Positions 8,097 to 15,803 are shown, counted from the first letter of the stretch. The stretch: DNA of 64,000 bases from Actinomadura macrotermitis (GCF_009604375.1 NZ_WEGH01000005.1:310001-374000); one strand, 5' to 3'. Translations and numbers: made by a program. Notes: generated by a model not told the origin, from the letters alone.

Positions 8097-8435
8097 ATGA
8101 AACCCCCCTCGGTCCCGAGCAAGGGACCAGAGCAGATCGGTAAGAGCGCCGGGAAGACGGCCGGAACGGCTGGCAAGGCCGGGAAGGCCACCGGTAAGGC
8201 CACGGGGCAGGTCGCCGGGCACGCGGGCCGCGCGGGCGCGCAGGCCGGGCGGGCCGCCAAGGGCGCCGGGGCCGGTGCGCAGCGCGTGGCCGGGCAGGCG
8301 GTCGCCGTCCCCCGGCAGCTGACCAAGCTGGCCAAGCTGATGTCGTTGCAGAAGTTCCTGCGGGCCGCGCCGGCGGTCGCGGCCGCCGGCGCGGCGGTCG
8401 TGGTCGCGCGCCGGGTCGCCTCGCGCAAACGCTGA
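8097..8435 (+). CDS. Lys/Ala/Gly-rich repetitive basic protein
   Basis: A 112-residue, strongly basic protein. Residues about 15-65 are short degenerate repeats of the form GKAxGKATG and AGRAGAQAG, with very few large hydrophobics. The end is a more ordinary helix (LTKLAKLMSLQKFLRAAP) followed by an Ala/Val-rich possible membrane-inserting stretch and Arg/Lys residues. I do not recognise a family. A GGAAGGAG ribosome site precedes the ATG and a stress-type promoter motif lies just upstream. A strong terminator follows, so it is a separate unit upstream of the gas vesicle operon. A DNA-, membrane- or vesicle-associated protein is possible but unproven. Confidence 0.75.
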   Translation: MKPPSVPSKGPEQIGKSAGKTAGTAGKAGKATGKATGQVAGHAGRAGAQAGRAAKGAGAGAQRVAGQAVAVPRQLTKLAKLMSLQKFLRAAPAVAAAGAAVVVARRVASRKR

Positions 8436-8458
8436 CCGCGGCGCGCACCCCGGGTGAG

Positions 8459-8497
8459 GGCGGGCATCTCCTGCGCGAGCAGGAGGTGCCCGCCTTT
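8459..8497 (+). terminator. rho-independent terminator
   Basis: GGCGGGCA (8459-8466) pairs with TGCCCGCC (8487-8494), and the inner CTCCTGC/GCAGGAG stem closes a GCGA loop. A short T run follows. It sits just after the Lys/Ala-rich gene and insulates it from the gas vesicle operon. Confidence 0.85.
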
Positions 8498-8537
8498 GCC
8501 ATACGTGAAGGATTTGTTGCCAAGCGCGGGAAAGATT

Positions 8538-8559
8538 CTGGTGAAAGGCCTTTCACCAG
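8538..8559. promoter_or_regulatory. perfect 22-bp palindrome upstream of the gas vesicle promoter
   Basis: CTGGTGAAAGG is followed immediately by its exact reverse complement CCTTTCACCAG, with no spacer. It lies 28 bases before the -35-like GTTT of the gas vesicle promoter. The symmetry and position suggest an operator or activator site. With no loop and no T tract it is not a good terminator. The binding protein is unknown. Confidence 0.6.
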
Positions 8560-8587
8560 GGAAAACCCTTCTCACGGCACATGCCTT

Positions 8588-8611
8588 GTTTAGAGAGATC
8601 GACGGGGGTAC
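8588..8611 (+). promoter_or_regulatory. candidate SigB/SigF-type promoter of the gvp operon
   Basis: GTTT at 8588-8591, a 14-base spacer and GGGTAC at 8606-8611 match the consensus known for stress sigma factors of actinobacteria exactly. Transcription would start near 8618, leaving a leader of about 65 bases before gvpA. An AAAGGA ribosome site lies about ten bases before the gvpA ATG. Confidence 0.65.
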
Positions 8612-8683
8612 GAGAGCTAGCACCACGCCGATGGACGCTCACAACAGCGGCATCGGCTCCCCTCAGCCAAAGGAAGTGGTGTT

Positions 8684-9118
8684 ATGTCTGGGCCGATCGC
8701 CCAGCAGACCTCGGGCAGCAACACCGTGCAGCGAGGCGGATCCGGCGGCGGTCTCGCCGACGTGATCGACCTGATCCTGGAGAAGGGCCTGGTCATCGAC
8801 CTGTACGCGCGGGTCTCGCTGGTGGGGATCGAGATCCTCACCATCGACGTGCGCATCGTGGTCGCCAGCGTCGACACCTACCTGCGGTTCGCCGAGGCGG
8901 TGAACCGCCTGGACATCGCCCATGACGGCACCTCGCAGGGCCTGCCGCAGTTCCTGGGCGACGCGCAGGAGTCGGGCGCCAAGAAGAAGACCCGGGGCGC
9001 CCTGGAGGGCGCGCAGGAACGCCTGAAGGAGACCTTCGGGTCCGGCGACGACGACGACAAGGACGACGAGAAGAAGACGCCGGCGCGCCGCCGCTCGCGT
9101 AAGGAGGACGACGAATGA
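8684..9118 (+). CDS. gvpA: gas vesicle structural protein GvpA
   Basis: A 144-residue member of the GvpA family, the protein that forms the rib wall of gas vesicles. The conserved core runs from about residue 23 to 75 (LADVIDLILEKGLVIDLYAR, then SLVGIEILTIDVRIVVASVDTY). The C-terminus is extended by about 60 charged residues (KKKTRGALEGAQERLKETF, acidic Asp run, RRRSRKEDDE), as in several actinobacterial GvpA proteins. It is the first gene of the operon, and its stop overlaps the gvpF start. Being directly behind the stress-type promoter suggests high expression under stress. Confidence 0.93.
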   Translation: MSGPIAQQTSGSNTVQRGGSGGGLADVIDLILEKGLVIDLYARVSLVGIEILTIDVRIVVASVDTYLRFAEAVNRLDIAHDGTSQGLPQFLGDAQESGAKKKTRGALEGAQERLKETFGSGDDDDKDDEKKTPARRRSRKEDDE

Positions 9119-9912
9119 CCGCCCAGACCGGCGCGCAGGCCGGCGACGAGCAGGTTCCCCAGGACGGGCAGGCGCCCCAGTACGTGTACGGGGTGACGCG
9201 CGCCGACGCGTCGCTGCCCGACGGCGCCACCGGCCTGGACGGCAAGCCGGTGTCGCTGATCGTGCACGGCCCGTGCGCGGCGGTCGTCAGCGACCTGCCG
9301 CAGGGCCGCCCGCTCGGCGAGCGCGCCGACCTGATCGCTCACCAGGGCGTGCTGACCGCGCTGATCGGCGAGGGCACCACGGTGCTGCCGTTCCGCTTCG
9401 GCGCCGCGCTGACCGGCCGCCAGGCCGTGCAGGACGAGCTGCTGGCCACCGGCGGCGAGCGCTTCGGTGAGATCCTGGACGCCCTGCAGGGCCGGGTGGA
9501 GCTGCGCCTGAAGGGCTCCTACGTGCAGGACACGGTGCTGCGCGAGGTGATGGCGGGCGACCCGCAGATCGCCGAGCTGTCGGCGCGGCTGCGCTCGATC
9601 CCCGAAGACGCCGCCGACGCCGCCTACTACGACCGGGTCCGCCTCGGCGAGATGATCTCCCAGGCGCTGCAGCAGCGCCGCGACGCCGAGGGCCAGCAGC
9701 TGCTGGAGCGGCTCGCGCCGGGCGCCGAGGCCGTGGTCGCGCGCGTCCCCGCCCGCGAGGAGGACGTGGTCGACGCCTCGTTCCTGGTGCGCGCCGACGC
9801 CCGCGAGCAGTTCGAAAAGAGCGTCGCCGAGCTGGGCGAGGCGGTCGCCGACCGCATCAAGCTGCGGCTGGTCGGCCCGCTGCCGCCCTATGACTTCATC
9901 CCCGACAACTGA
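9115..9912 (+). CDS. gvpF: gas vesicle protein GvpF (GvpF/L family)
   Basis: A 265-residue accessory protein. It starts with YVYGVTRADASLP, continues with LIVHGPCAAVVSDLP and TTVLPFRFGAALTG, and ends with KLRLVGPLPPYDFIPDN, all typical of the GvpF/GvpL family. GvpF is thought to contact GvpA during assembly. The start ATG overlaps the gvpA stop by four bases (ATGA), implying coupled translation. The first 20 residues are a Gln/Gly-rich extension. Confidence 0.93.
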   Translation: MTAQTGAQAGDEQVPQDGQAPQYVYGVTRADASLPDGATGLDGKPVSLIVHGPCAAVVSDLPQGRPLGERADLIAHQGVLTALIGEGTTVLPFRFGAALTGRQAVQDELLATGGERFGEILDALQGRVELRLKGSYVQDTVLREVMAGDPQIAELSARLRSIPEDAADAAYYDRVRLGEMISQALQQRRDAEGQQLLERLAPGAEAVVARVPAREEDVVDASFLVRADAREQFEKSVAELGEAVADRIKLRLVGPLPPYDFIPDN

Positions 9913-9924
9913 GCGGAGAGCCGC

Positions 9925-10164
9925 ATGGGACTGTTCACCGGCCTGGTGACCCTGCCCCTCGCACCCGTGCGCGGGGTGGTGTGGCTCGCCGAGGTGCTGA
10001 AGGAGCAGGCCGAGGCGCAGCTGTACGACCCCGGCCGGATCGCGGCGGAGATGCAGCAGATCGCCGACGAGGTCGCGGCCGGGGAGATCACCGAGGAGGA
10101 GGCGGCCGCACGGGAGGAGGAGCTGATCGCCCGTCTGCACGAGGGCCGCGCGCAGGGAGGATGA
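9925..10164 (+). CDS. gvpG: gas vesicle protein GvpG
   Basis: A 79-residue protein. It opens with the GvpG signature MGLFTGLVTLPLAPVRGVVW, followed by an acidic helical region (LYDPGRIAAEMQQIADEVAAG, then ITEEEAAAREEELI). GvpG is a minor component required for vesicle formation. It begins 12 bases after gvpF with a GGAG ribosome site. Length is normal. Confidence 0.92.
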   Translation: MGLFTGLVTLPLAPVRGVVWLAEVLKEQAEAQLYDPGRIAAEMQQIADEVAAGEITEEEAAAREEELIARLHEGRAQGG

Positions 10165-10167
10165 CCG

Positions 10168-10425
10168 ATGCTCAGCGCGTCCGAGGCCGCCAAACGGGCG
10201 GTCCACCACGTCACCGAGATGACCGGGCGCACCGCCCAGGGCGTCATCGGCGTGGAACGCACCGATGAGGGGTGGCGCATCACCGTGGAGGTGGTGGAGA
10301 CCCGCCGCATCCCCGATTCCGCCGACATCCTGGCGGTCTACCAGACCGAGGTCGACGGGGACGGCGAGCTGGTCTCCTACCGCCGCACCCAGCGCTATCC
10401 GCGCGGCCGGGTCGAAAGGAGCTGA
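10168..10425 (+). CDS. gvpO: gas vesicle protein GvpO
   Basis: An 85-residue protein with the GvpO core (TGRTAQGVIGVERTDEGWRI, VEVVETRRIPDSADILAVYQ, YRRTQRYPRG). GvpO is an accessory protein of uncertain role, sometimes regulatory. Here it is the fourth gene, whereas in Streptomyces it often precedes gvpA. It starts four bases after the gvpG stop. Confidence 0.92.
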   Translation: MLSASEAAKRAVHHVTEMTGRTAQGVIGVERTDEGWRITVEVVETRRIPDSADILAVYQTEVDGDGELVSYRRTQRYPRGRVERS

Positions 10426-10431
10426 CAAGCG

Positions 10432-10902
10432 TTGACCGATATCTCCTGGGCGGGCGGCCGCGGCAACCCGGCCCGCGACATGACGGGCGGCCCCGCGCAG
10501 GGCGCGAACCTGGCCGACCTGCTGGAACGCATCCTGGACAAGGGCATCGTCATCGTCGGTGACATCCGGGTCAACCTGCTGGACATCGAGCTGCTCACCA
10601 TCAAGCTGCGGCTGCTGGTGGCCTCGGTGGACCGCGCCAAGGAGATGGGCATCGACTGGTGGGAGCACGACCCGTCGCTGTCGTCCAAGGCGGCCCGCGA
10701 GCAGGCCGCGGCGTCCTCCTCCGAGCGCGAGCTGCGCGAGGAGAACCGCGAGCTGCGCGAGCGGCTGGCCGCGCTGGAGGCGCGCGCCCTGGACGCGGGC
10801 GCCCCTGAGCGCACCGGCGAACGGCAGCAGGAGCCCGCCGGCCGGGCACGCCCGGCCGGCGGCAGCAGCAGCAAGCAGGACAGGAAGGACGACGGTGACT
10901 GA
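10432..10902 (+). CDS. gvpJ: gas vesicle protein GvpJ (GvpA/J family)
   Basis: A 156-residue GvpA-like protein with a core at about residues 25-68 (LADLLERILDKGIVIVGDIR, VNLLDIELLTIKLRLLVASV) and a long charged coiled-coil-like C-terminus (SERELREENRELRERLAALE). GvpJ-type proteins cap or nucleate the vesicle. The start is a TTG at 10432, six bases after gvpO, with AAAGGAG upstream. Its stop overlaps the GTG start of gvpL (GTGACTGA). Confidence 0.9.
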   Translation: MTDISWAGGRGNPARDMTGGPAQGANLADLLERILDKGIVIVGDIRVNLLDIELLTIKLRLLVASVDRAKEMGIDWWEHDPSLSSKAAREQAAASSSERELREENRELRERLAALEARALDAGAPERTGERQQEPAGRARPAGGSSSKQDRKDDGD

Positions 10903-11830
10903 GGCCTGGGGGATCGGCCCCGCCGCCGGCGCGGGCGCGGCCGGCAGCGCGGACACCGGCACACATGACGGCACGGGCGGCGGCGCGGCGGCCGGCGCGA
11001 CCGCGGTGTACCTGTACGGGGTCGCGCGCGACCTGGACCCGGCCGCGCTGACCGGCCTGGCGGGGGTGTCGGGCGCGCCGGTGCGCGCCCTGCACGCCGG
11101 CGGGCTGACCGCGCTGGTGTCCACGGTCGCGCTCGCCGAGTACGGGGAGCAGGCGCTGCGCGCCAACCTGGAGGACCTGGACTGGCTGGAGGCCACCGCG
11201 CGCGCCCACCACGACGTCGTCGGGCACGCCGCCCGCGCCGCCGCGACCGCGCCGGTGCGCATCGCGACCCTGTACCGCGACGACGACCGCGTCGCCGCGC
11301 TGCTGGCCGCCCGCCACGACGACTTCTCCGCCATGCTCGACACCATCGCCGGCCGCTCGGAGTGGGGCGTGAAGGTCTACGCCTACCCCGAGGCGCTCAA
11401 ACCCGACCCCGAGCCGCCCGCCGCGCCCGCCGACGCCGGCGGCGCGGCCGGGACCGGCGGCGGAGTGGGCACGGCCTACCTGCGCCGGCGCCAGCAGCAG
11501 CGCCGCAGCCGCGAGGACGCCACCCGCCGCGTCGCCGCGCAGGCCCAGGCGATCCACAACGAGCTCGCCCCGCTGGCCGTCGCCGCCCGCCAGCACCCGC
11601 CGCAGGACCCGCGCCTGTCGGGCCACCCCGGCGTGCCGATCCTCAACGTCGCCTACCTGCTGGAAGACGACCAGGCCGCCGGGTTCACCGGCCTGGCCAC
11701 CGCCATCGGCGACCGCACGCCCGGCCTCGGCGTCGAGGTGACCGGCCCCTGGCCCCCCTACTCCTTCATCGACACCGCAGACCCCGGCGGCAGCGGCGGA
11801 GGCGGCGGGGGCGGCGGGGACCGCGCATGA
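10895..11830 (+). CDS. gvpL: gas vesicle protein GvpL (GvpF/L family)
   Basis: A 311-residue second GvpF/L protein. After a 35-residue Gly/Ala-rich start come VYLYGVARDLDPAALTGLAG, a central region with ATLYRDDDRVAALLAARHDD, and the typical end TGPWPPYSFIDTADPGG followed by a glycine run. The GTG at 10895 overlaps the gvpJ stop. The frame is open far upstream, but that part is antisense-like shadow inside gvpJ. A Gly/Ala-rich loop around residues 170-195 is an insertion relative to GvpF. Confidence 0.9.
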   Translation: MTEAWGIGPAAGAGAAGSADTGTHDGTGGGAAAGATAVYLYGVARDLDPAALTGLAGVSGAPVRALHAGGLTALVSTVALAEYGEQALRANLEDLDWLEATARAHHDVVGHAARAAATAPVRIATLYRDDDRVAALLAARHDDFSAMLDTIAGRSEWGVKVYAYPEALKPDPEPPAAPADAGGAAGTGGGVGTAYLRRRQQQRRSREDATRRVAAQAQAIHNELAPLAVAARQHPPQDPRLSGHPGVPILNVAYLLEDDQAAGFTGLATAIGDRTPGLGVEVTGPWPPYSFIDTADPGGSGGGGGGGGDRA

Positions 11831-12078
11831 GCGTCGCCTGGGACCACGGCGGCTGGGACGCCCGCCCCGGCCCGCCCACCGAGCGCGTGGCACTGGTGGA
11901 CCTGCTGGACCGGCTGCTGGCCGGCGGTGTGGTCATCACCGGCGACCTGGTCATCTCCATCGCCGAGATCGACCTGGTGCACGTGTCGCTGCGCGCGCTG
12001 GTCACCGCCGTCCGCGACGCCGTCGCCGAACAGGAACCGGCGACCGCCGGCCTGGTAGGGGAGGAGGACCTGTCATGA
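11827..12078 (+). CDS. gvpS: gas vesicle protein GvpS (short GvpA/J family member)
   Basis: An 83-residue protein whose core (VALVDLLDRLLAGGVVITGD, LVISIAEIDLVHVSLRALVT) is that of the GvpA/J/M/S family. In actinobacterial clusters the gene between gvpL and gvpK is called gvpS. Both ends overlap neighbours by four bases (ATGA), so it is coupled with gvpL and gvpK. It is probably a minor wall or tip component. Confidence 0.88.
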   Translation: MSVAWDHGGWDARPGPPTERVALVDLLDRLLAGGVVITGDLVISIAEIDLVHVSLRALVTAVRDAVAEQEPATAGLVGEEDLS

Positions 12079-12509
12079 CACGCCGACCCGCCGAACCCGG
12101 CCGCCCGGTCGCGGGCGAGGTCACCGTCCGCGCCCCCGCCCTGGGCGACCCGGTCACCGACGCCATCGTCAGCGGCCGCACCGCCCACGCCGACGCCGAC
12201 GATGCCCCGGTCCGGGCCGCGCCCGTGCGCACCGGCGTCATGCAGCGGCTGCGCGCCGACCCCGAGAACGTCGAACGCGGCCTGGTCAAACTCGTGCTCA
12301 CCCTGGTGGAGCTCATCCGCCAGCTCATGGAACGCCAGGCCCTGCGCCGGGTCGAGGGCGGCACCCTCACCGACGAGGAGACCGAACGCCTCGGCGTGGC
12401 CCTCATGCGGCTGGAAGAGGCCATGACCCACCTGAAGGACCACTTCGACCTGTCCGACGAGGACCTCAACCTCGACCTGGGCCCCCTGGGGCCCCTGCTG
12501 CCGGACTGA
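12075..12509 (+). CDS. gvpK: gas vesicle protein GvpK
   Basis: A 144-residue protein. The conserved part is RLRADPENVERGLVKLVLTL, VELIRQLMERQALRRVEGGT and LTDEETERLGVALMRLEEAM, followed by a Leu/Asp-rich tail (FDLSDEDLNLDLGPLGPLL). This is a standard GvpK, an accessory protein essential for vesicle formation. It is the last gene of the operon and is followed by a large palindromic terminator. No gvpN was found in the window. Confidence 0.93.
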   Translation: MTRRPAEPGRPVAGEVTVRAPALGDPVTDAIVSGRTAHADADDAPVRAAPVRTGVMQRLRADPENVERGLVKLVLTLVELIRQLMERQALRRVEGGTLTDEETERLGVALMRLEEAMTHLKDHFDLSDEDLNLDLGPLGPLLPD

Positions 12510-12533
12510 CCCGCCGCCCGGCACCGAAGACCC

Positions 12534-12591
12534 GACGCTGAAAAGGGGGGCTGCAGGACCGATCGGTCCTGCAGCCCCCCTTTTCAGCGTC
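12534..12591. terminator. perfect 58-bp palindromic bidirectional terminator
   Basis: Twenty-nine bases starting GACGCTGAAAAGGGGGG are followed at once by their exact reverse complement. Read either way, a GC-rich stem ends in a TTTT run, so it can stop both gvpK transcription (plus) and the convergent Rho-N-domain gene (minus). Confidence 0.9.
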
Positions 12592-12604
12592 CCCCGAGCC
12601 CCTG

Positions 12605-13303
12605 CTACCCGCCCGCCTTACGGATCGCCTCGGCCAGCTCCAGCTTGCTCATCTTCGACCGGCCCGCGATGTCCAGCTCCTGCGCCCGGCGGTACAGCTC
12701 CTGCTTGTCGGCCGACTCCACCAGCTCCTCCACAGCCGCCGCCTCGGGCTTTGCAGGCTTGGGCTTCTCGGGCTCGGCGGCCTTCTGCGAGGACGTGGAG
12801 GTCGTGGAGGTCCCGGCCGCTGACGCGCCTTCGGCCTTCTCGGCCGCCTGCTGTTTGGCCGGCTTGGTCTCCGGCGCGTCCTGCGCCTTGGCAGGGGAGG
12901 GGGCCGCGCCCTTGCCGGCGGCCTTCGCCGGGGCCGGGGACGGCTTGGGCGACGCCTTCGGCGTGCTCTTCACCGGACCCTTGGCCGCCTCCTTGGCGGG
13001 AGAGGGCCTGGCCGAGGCCGTGCTCTTGGCCACCGGCGCCGACACGACCTTCTTCTTGGCCTTGGCCTTGCCCTTGGCCTTGGCGGCCGTGGGCCCGGCC
13101 GAGGACCCGCTCTTGGCCGCCGGCCCGTTCTTGGCGGGGGAGCGGCGCTTCCTGCGCCCGATCCTGCGGCCGTTCGCGGGCTCGTCCGCCGGCTCTGCGG
13201 CGCCCCGGCGCGGGGACAGGCCGCGCGCACGGCGCAGCAGGTCCGCCGCGGCGCCCGGGGCGTGTTTCAGGGCCGAAGGCAGCTTGCGCATGCCCGGCTT
13301 CAT
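12605..13303 (-). CDS. Lys/Ala/Pro-rich protein with C-terminal Rho-N/SAP-like domain
   Basis: A 232-residue protein. The N-terminus is arginine-rich (RRIGRRKRRSPAKNG). A long middle consists of histone-H1-like Lys-Ala-Pro repeats (AAKAKGKAKAKKK, SPKPSPAPAKAAGKG). The last 40 residues (ESADKQELYRRAQELDIAGR, then SKMSKLELAEAIRK) form a small Rho-N/SAP-like helix-extended-loop-helix that usually binds nucleic acid. It faces the gvp operon across a shared terminator and is preceded by a stress-type promoter motif. A DNA-binding, nucleoid-compacting role is plausible. A gas-vesicle-specific role is only suggested by position. Confidence 0.8.
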   Translation of the reverse strand: MKPGMRKLPSALKHAPGAAADLLRRARGLSPRRGAAEPADEPANGRRIGRRKRRSPAKNGPAAKSGSSAGPTAAKAKGKAKAKKKVVSAPVAKSTASARPSPAKEAAKGPVKSTPKASPKPSPAPAKAAGKGAAPSPAKAQDAPETKPAKQQAAEKAEGASAAGTSTTSTSSQKAAEPEKPKPAKPEAAAVEELVESADKQELYRRAQELDIAGRSKMSKLELAEAIRKAGG

Positions 13304-13349
13304 CAGTGGCTCCTTCCGGAGGGGACTTGACGTTCACACTGATCGCGCT

Positions 13350-13374
13350 TTACCCCGCACCGGCACGTCCATGC
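13350..13374 (-). promoter_or_regulatory. candidate SigB/SigF-type promoter of the Rho-N gene
   Basis: On the minus strand GCAT (13374-13371), a 15-base spacer and GGGTAA (13355-13350) fit the GNNT / GGGTA stress-promoter pattern, about 45 bases upstream of the ATG. The -35 is only a loose match, so confidence is limited. Confidence 0.4.
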
Positions 13375-13392
13375 AGGACCCCGCGCCGCCCC

Positions 13393-14568
13393 CTACCGGC
13401 GGCGGCGGGCCGCGCGCCCAGGGACACCGCGCCCAAAGACGCCCAGCGCCACCGCCAGCACCGCGTAGGGCAGCGCCGCCACCGCGAACAGCACCCCCGG
13501 ACCCGCCCACACCGACCCGAGCGCGTACCCGGCGTAGGCCAGCACCGCCACCGCCTCCTGCCCGAACCCCGCCATCGACGTCACCGTCGCCCGCGCCCCG
13601 TCCTGGACGCGATCCTGCAGCCGGGCGTCGGCGATCGCCAGCGCCCACTGGAACACCCCGAACGCCACCGCCACCGCCACCGCCACCATCCCGGCCGGGC
13701 TGCCGCTGAGCGCCCCGGCCGCCAGGCACACCGCCGCCGCACCCAGCAGCCCCGCCAGCCGGTGCGCGCCGCGCCCGGCGCACCACCCGCCGACGGTCAT
13801 CCCGGCGGTGACCACCAGCACCAGCAGCGGGACCGCCGCGGCGCCCGCACCGGTCGCCAACGCCAGCAGCGGCAGGTACTCGTCCAGCGTCGACACCCAC
13901 GTCAGCGCGGCCAGCACCACCAGCGCGCCGCGCACCCCGGCGACCTGCGCGACCTGCCGCCGGCCCTCCCGCCACACCGCCGCACCCCGCCCGCGCCCCC
14001 CGGACCCCTCCACCTCATCCGCGGGCGCGGACGGCACGCCGCGCGACTCGGGCAGCGTGCCCATCACCACCGACACCGCCACGCACACCGCGACGCTGGC
14101 CACGCCCACCGCGCGGTAGCCGCCCGCCGCCATCACCGGCGCCGCCGCGGCCGAGGCGGCCATCACCGCCGTCGTGCCAAGGGCCCGCGCCCGCCCCATC
14201 ACCCGCGCGTACGACCCGGCCGCCCCGATCCGCGCCAGCTCCTCGTACACCAGCGCCTGCAACGCCCCCGACCGCAGCGACGACCCCGCGCCCCACAGCA
14301 CGAAACCGGCCGCGAACGCCGGATACACCGGCAGGCACGTCCACAGCGCGAAACCCGCGCCCCTCAGCAGCGGAGCGGCCGCCAGCAGGCGGCGCCGCGA
14401 GCACACATCGGCCCACAGCCCCGACGGCACCTCGAACGCCAGCGACGACACCGACCAGATCACAAAAAGCGAAGAGATCGCCGCGGGGGACAGCCCGGCA
14501 TCGGCGAACAGCACCGCGTACACCGGGTACAGCAGCACGAAGTCTTCCAGGAACGCGCCCGCGTACAA
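13393..14568 (-). CDS. MFS transporter
   Basis: A 391-residue polytopic protein with about 12 hydrophobic helices. It has the MFS motif-A-like loop SGLWADVCSRRRLL between helices 2 and 3, and helix 1 reads AGAFLEDFVLLYPVYAVLF. It belongs to the general drug/metabolite MFS group and its substrate is unknown. The first available start is a TTG at 14568, very close to helix 1, so a CTG four codons upstream cannot be excluded. No regulator is directly attached. Confidence 0.85.
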   Translation of the reverse strand: MYAGAFLEDFVLLYPVYAVLFADAGLSPAAISSLFVIWSVSSLAFEVPSGLWADVCSRRRLLAAAPLLRGAGFALWTCLPVYPAFAAGFVLWGAGSSLRSGALQALVYEELARIGAAGSYARVMGRARALGTTAVMAASAAAAPVMAAGGYRAVGVASVAVCVAVSVVMGTLPESRGVPSAPADEVEGSGGRGRGAAVWREGRRQVAQVAGVRGALVVLAALTWVSTLDEYLPLLALATGAGAAAVPLLVLVVTAGMTVGGWCAGRGAHRLAGLLGAAAVCLAAGALSGSPAGMVAVAVAVAFGVFQWALAIADARLQDRVQDGARATVTSMAGFGQEAVAVLAYAGYALGSVWAGPGVLFAVAALPYAVLAVALGVFGRGVPGRAARRRR

Positions 14569-14678
14569 CCGGCGGGCCAGCCTGGACTCAGGTGAGCGTC
14601 AATGTCGCCATGTCATGCCCTCGACCCTACTCCCGGCCCCCGCACCACAAGCAAGGCGATAAAACGGGGGAGGGCACC

Positions 14679-15803
14679 TCAGGCCCGTGCCCGCGAATGC
14701 CCGCCCCGCTGCCGCCGGCGGCGCCGCATCAGCGCCGACACCGCGATCGACACCATCGTCCCGGCCACCGCGTACGACGCCAGCACCAGCCACGGGCCGC
14801 CGGTGGCGTGACCGTGGAAGTAGACGGTGTTGCGCACCAGCGCCGTCCCCGCGCCCGGCGGCAGCCACGGGCCGATCACCCGCCAGAACGCCGGCATCAG
14901 CTCGGGCGGATACGGGCCGCCCGCACTCGGATTGCCCAGTACCACGTACAGCAGGATCGCCACGCCGATGCCCAGTGTGCCCAGCAGGATCTGCATCGCG
15001 GCCGTGGAGGCGCCCGCGGCGAACACCACCAGCGCGCCGATCGCCCACAACTGCAGAAAATGGCCGTTCAACGCGCCGAACAGCGGCCCCGCGATCAGCG
15101 CGCCGCCAAGACCCGACACCACCGCGTACAGCGCCAGCGTCCCCAGCCGGATCAGCATGCGGTTCAGGTTCGCCGGGCGCGCACCGCCGGCCTGGGCCAG
15201 CAGCGCCGCCGCCAGGTAGCCGCCGATCATCCACCCCAGCACCAGGTAGAACGACGACAGGCCCCGCGCGTCGTTGCGCGAAGGCGGCCGCAGATCGTTC
15301 ACGGTGATCGCACGCTTTTCGGCGCCCTCCAGCCGCCGCGCCAGCTGCTCCACCGCGGCCGGGCCCGCCGGGCCGCCGGCGGTGGCCACCAGCAGCGTGT
15401 CGGACCTGCCCTGCGGATCGATCACCAGGGCGGCCTGGACACTGCGGTCCAGCACCCGGGCACGGGCCTGCCCTGGCCCGGCGACCACGCGGGCGTCCAC
15501 CGGCGTCCCCGGCAGCTTGTTCACCCGCTCCACCACCTGCGCGCCCGCCTGCGCCGAAGGCGCGGCGACCGCCACCGGGACACGGTGCGGAGCGGGAGCG
15601 TGGAACGCCCCGATGTAGGACAGCACGAACGCCAGCTGCACCACCAGCACACCCGCCACCAGCAGCGCCGCCCGCGGGCTCACCGCGTCGCGCAGATCGG
15701 CCGCGAACCCGCGCCGCCCGCCGCGGCGCGACCGCTCCACCCGCGACACCCCGCCCTCCGGCTCCGGCGCGGGTTCCGGCTCGGAACGCTCCGATGACGT
15801 CAT
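14679..15803 (-). CDS. ABC-2-like / DUF3533-type membrane protein
   Basis: A 374-residue protein with a cytoplasmic N-terminus, a first helix at about residues 40-60, a large external domain of roughly 150 residues (VNKLPGTPVDARVVAGPGQA, QAALVIDPQGRSDTLLVATA), then five or six membrane helices. This layout is that of DUF3533/YhgE-type proteins related to ABC-2 permeases, often implicated in export and controlled by TetR regulators. It is the third gene of a TetR / ArsR-like / permease series on the minus strand. The ATG at 15803 follows a plausible leader. The frame extends upstream without similarity. Confidence 0.78.
   Translation of the reverse strand: MTSSERSEPEPAPEPEGGVSRVERSRRGGRRGFAADLRDAVSPRAALLVAGVLVVQLAFVLSYIGAFHAPAPHRVPVAVAAPSAQAGAQVVERVNKLPGTPVDARVVAGPGQARARVLDRSVQAALVIDPQGRSDTLLVATAGGPAGPAAVEQLARRLEGAEKRAITVNDLRPPSRNDARGLSSFYLVLGWMIGGYLAAALLAQAGGARPANLNRMLIRLGTLALYAVVSGLGGALIAGPLFGALNGHFLQLWAIGALVVFAAGASTAAMQILLGTLGIGVAILLYVVLGNPSAGGPYPPELMPAFWRVIGPWLPPGAGTALVRNTVYFHGHATGGPWLVLASYAVAGTMVSIAVSALMRRRRRQRGGHSRARA

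Noticed and set aside
8878..11346. An 822-residue minus-strand frame across the gas vesicle genes.
   Set aside because: It is antisense to gvpA, gvpF, gvpG, gvpO and gvpJ, which have clear families, ribosome sites and overlaps on the plus strand.
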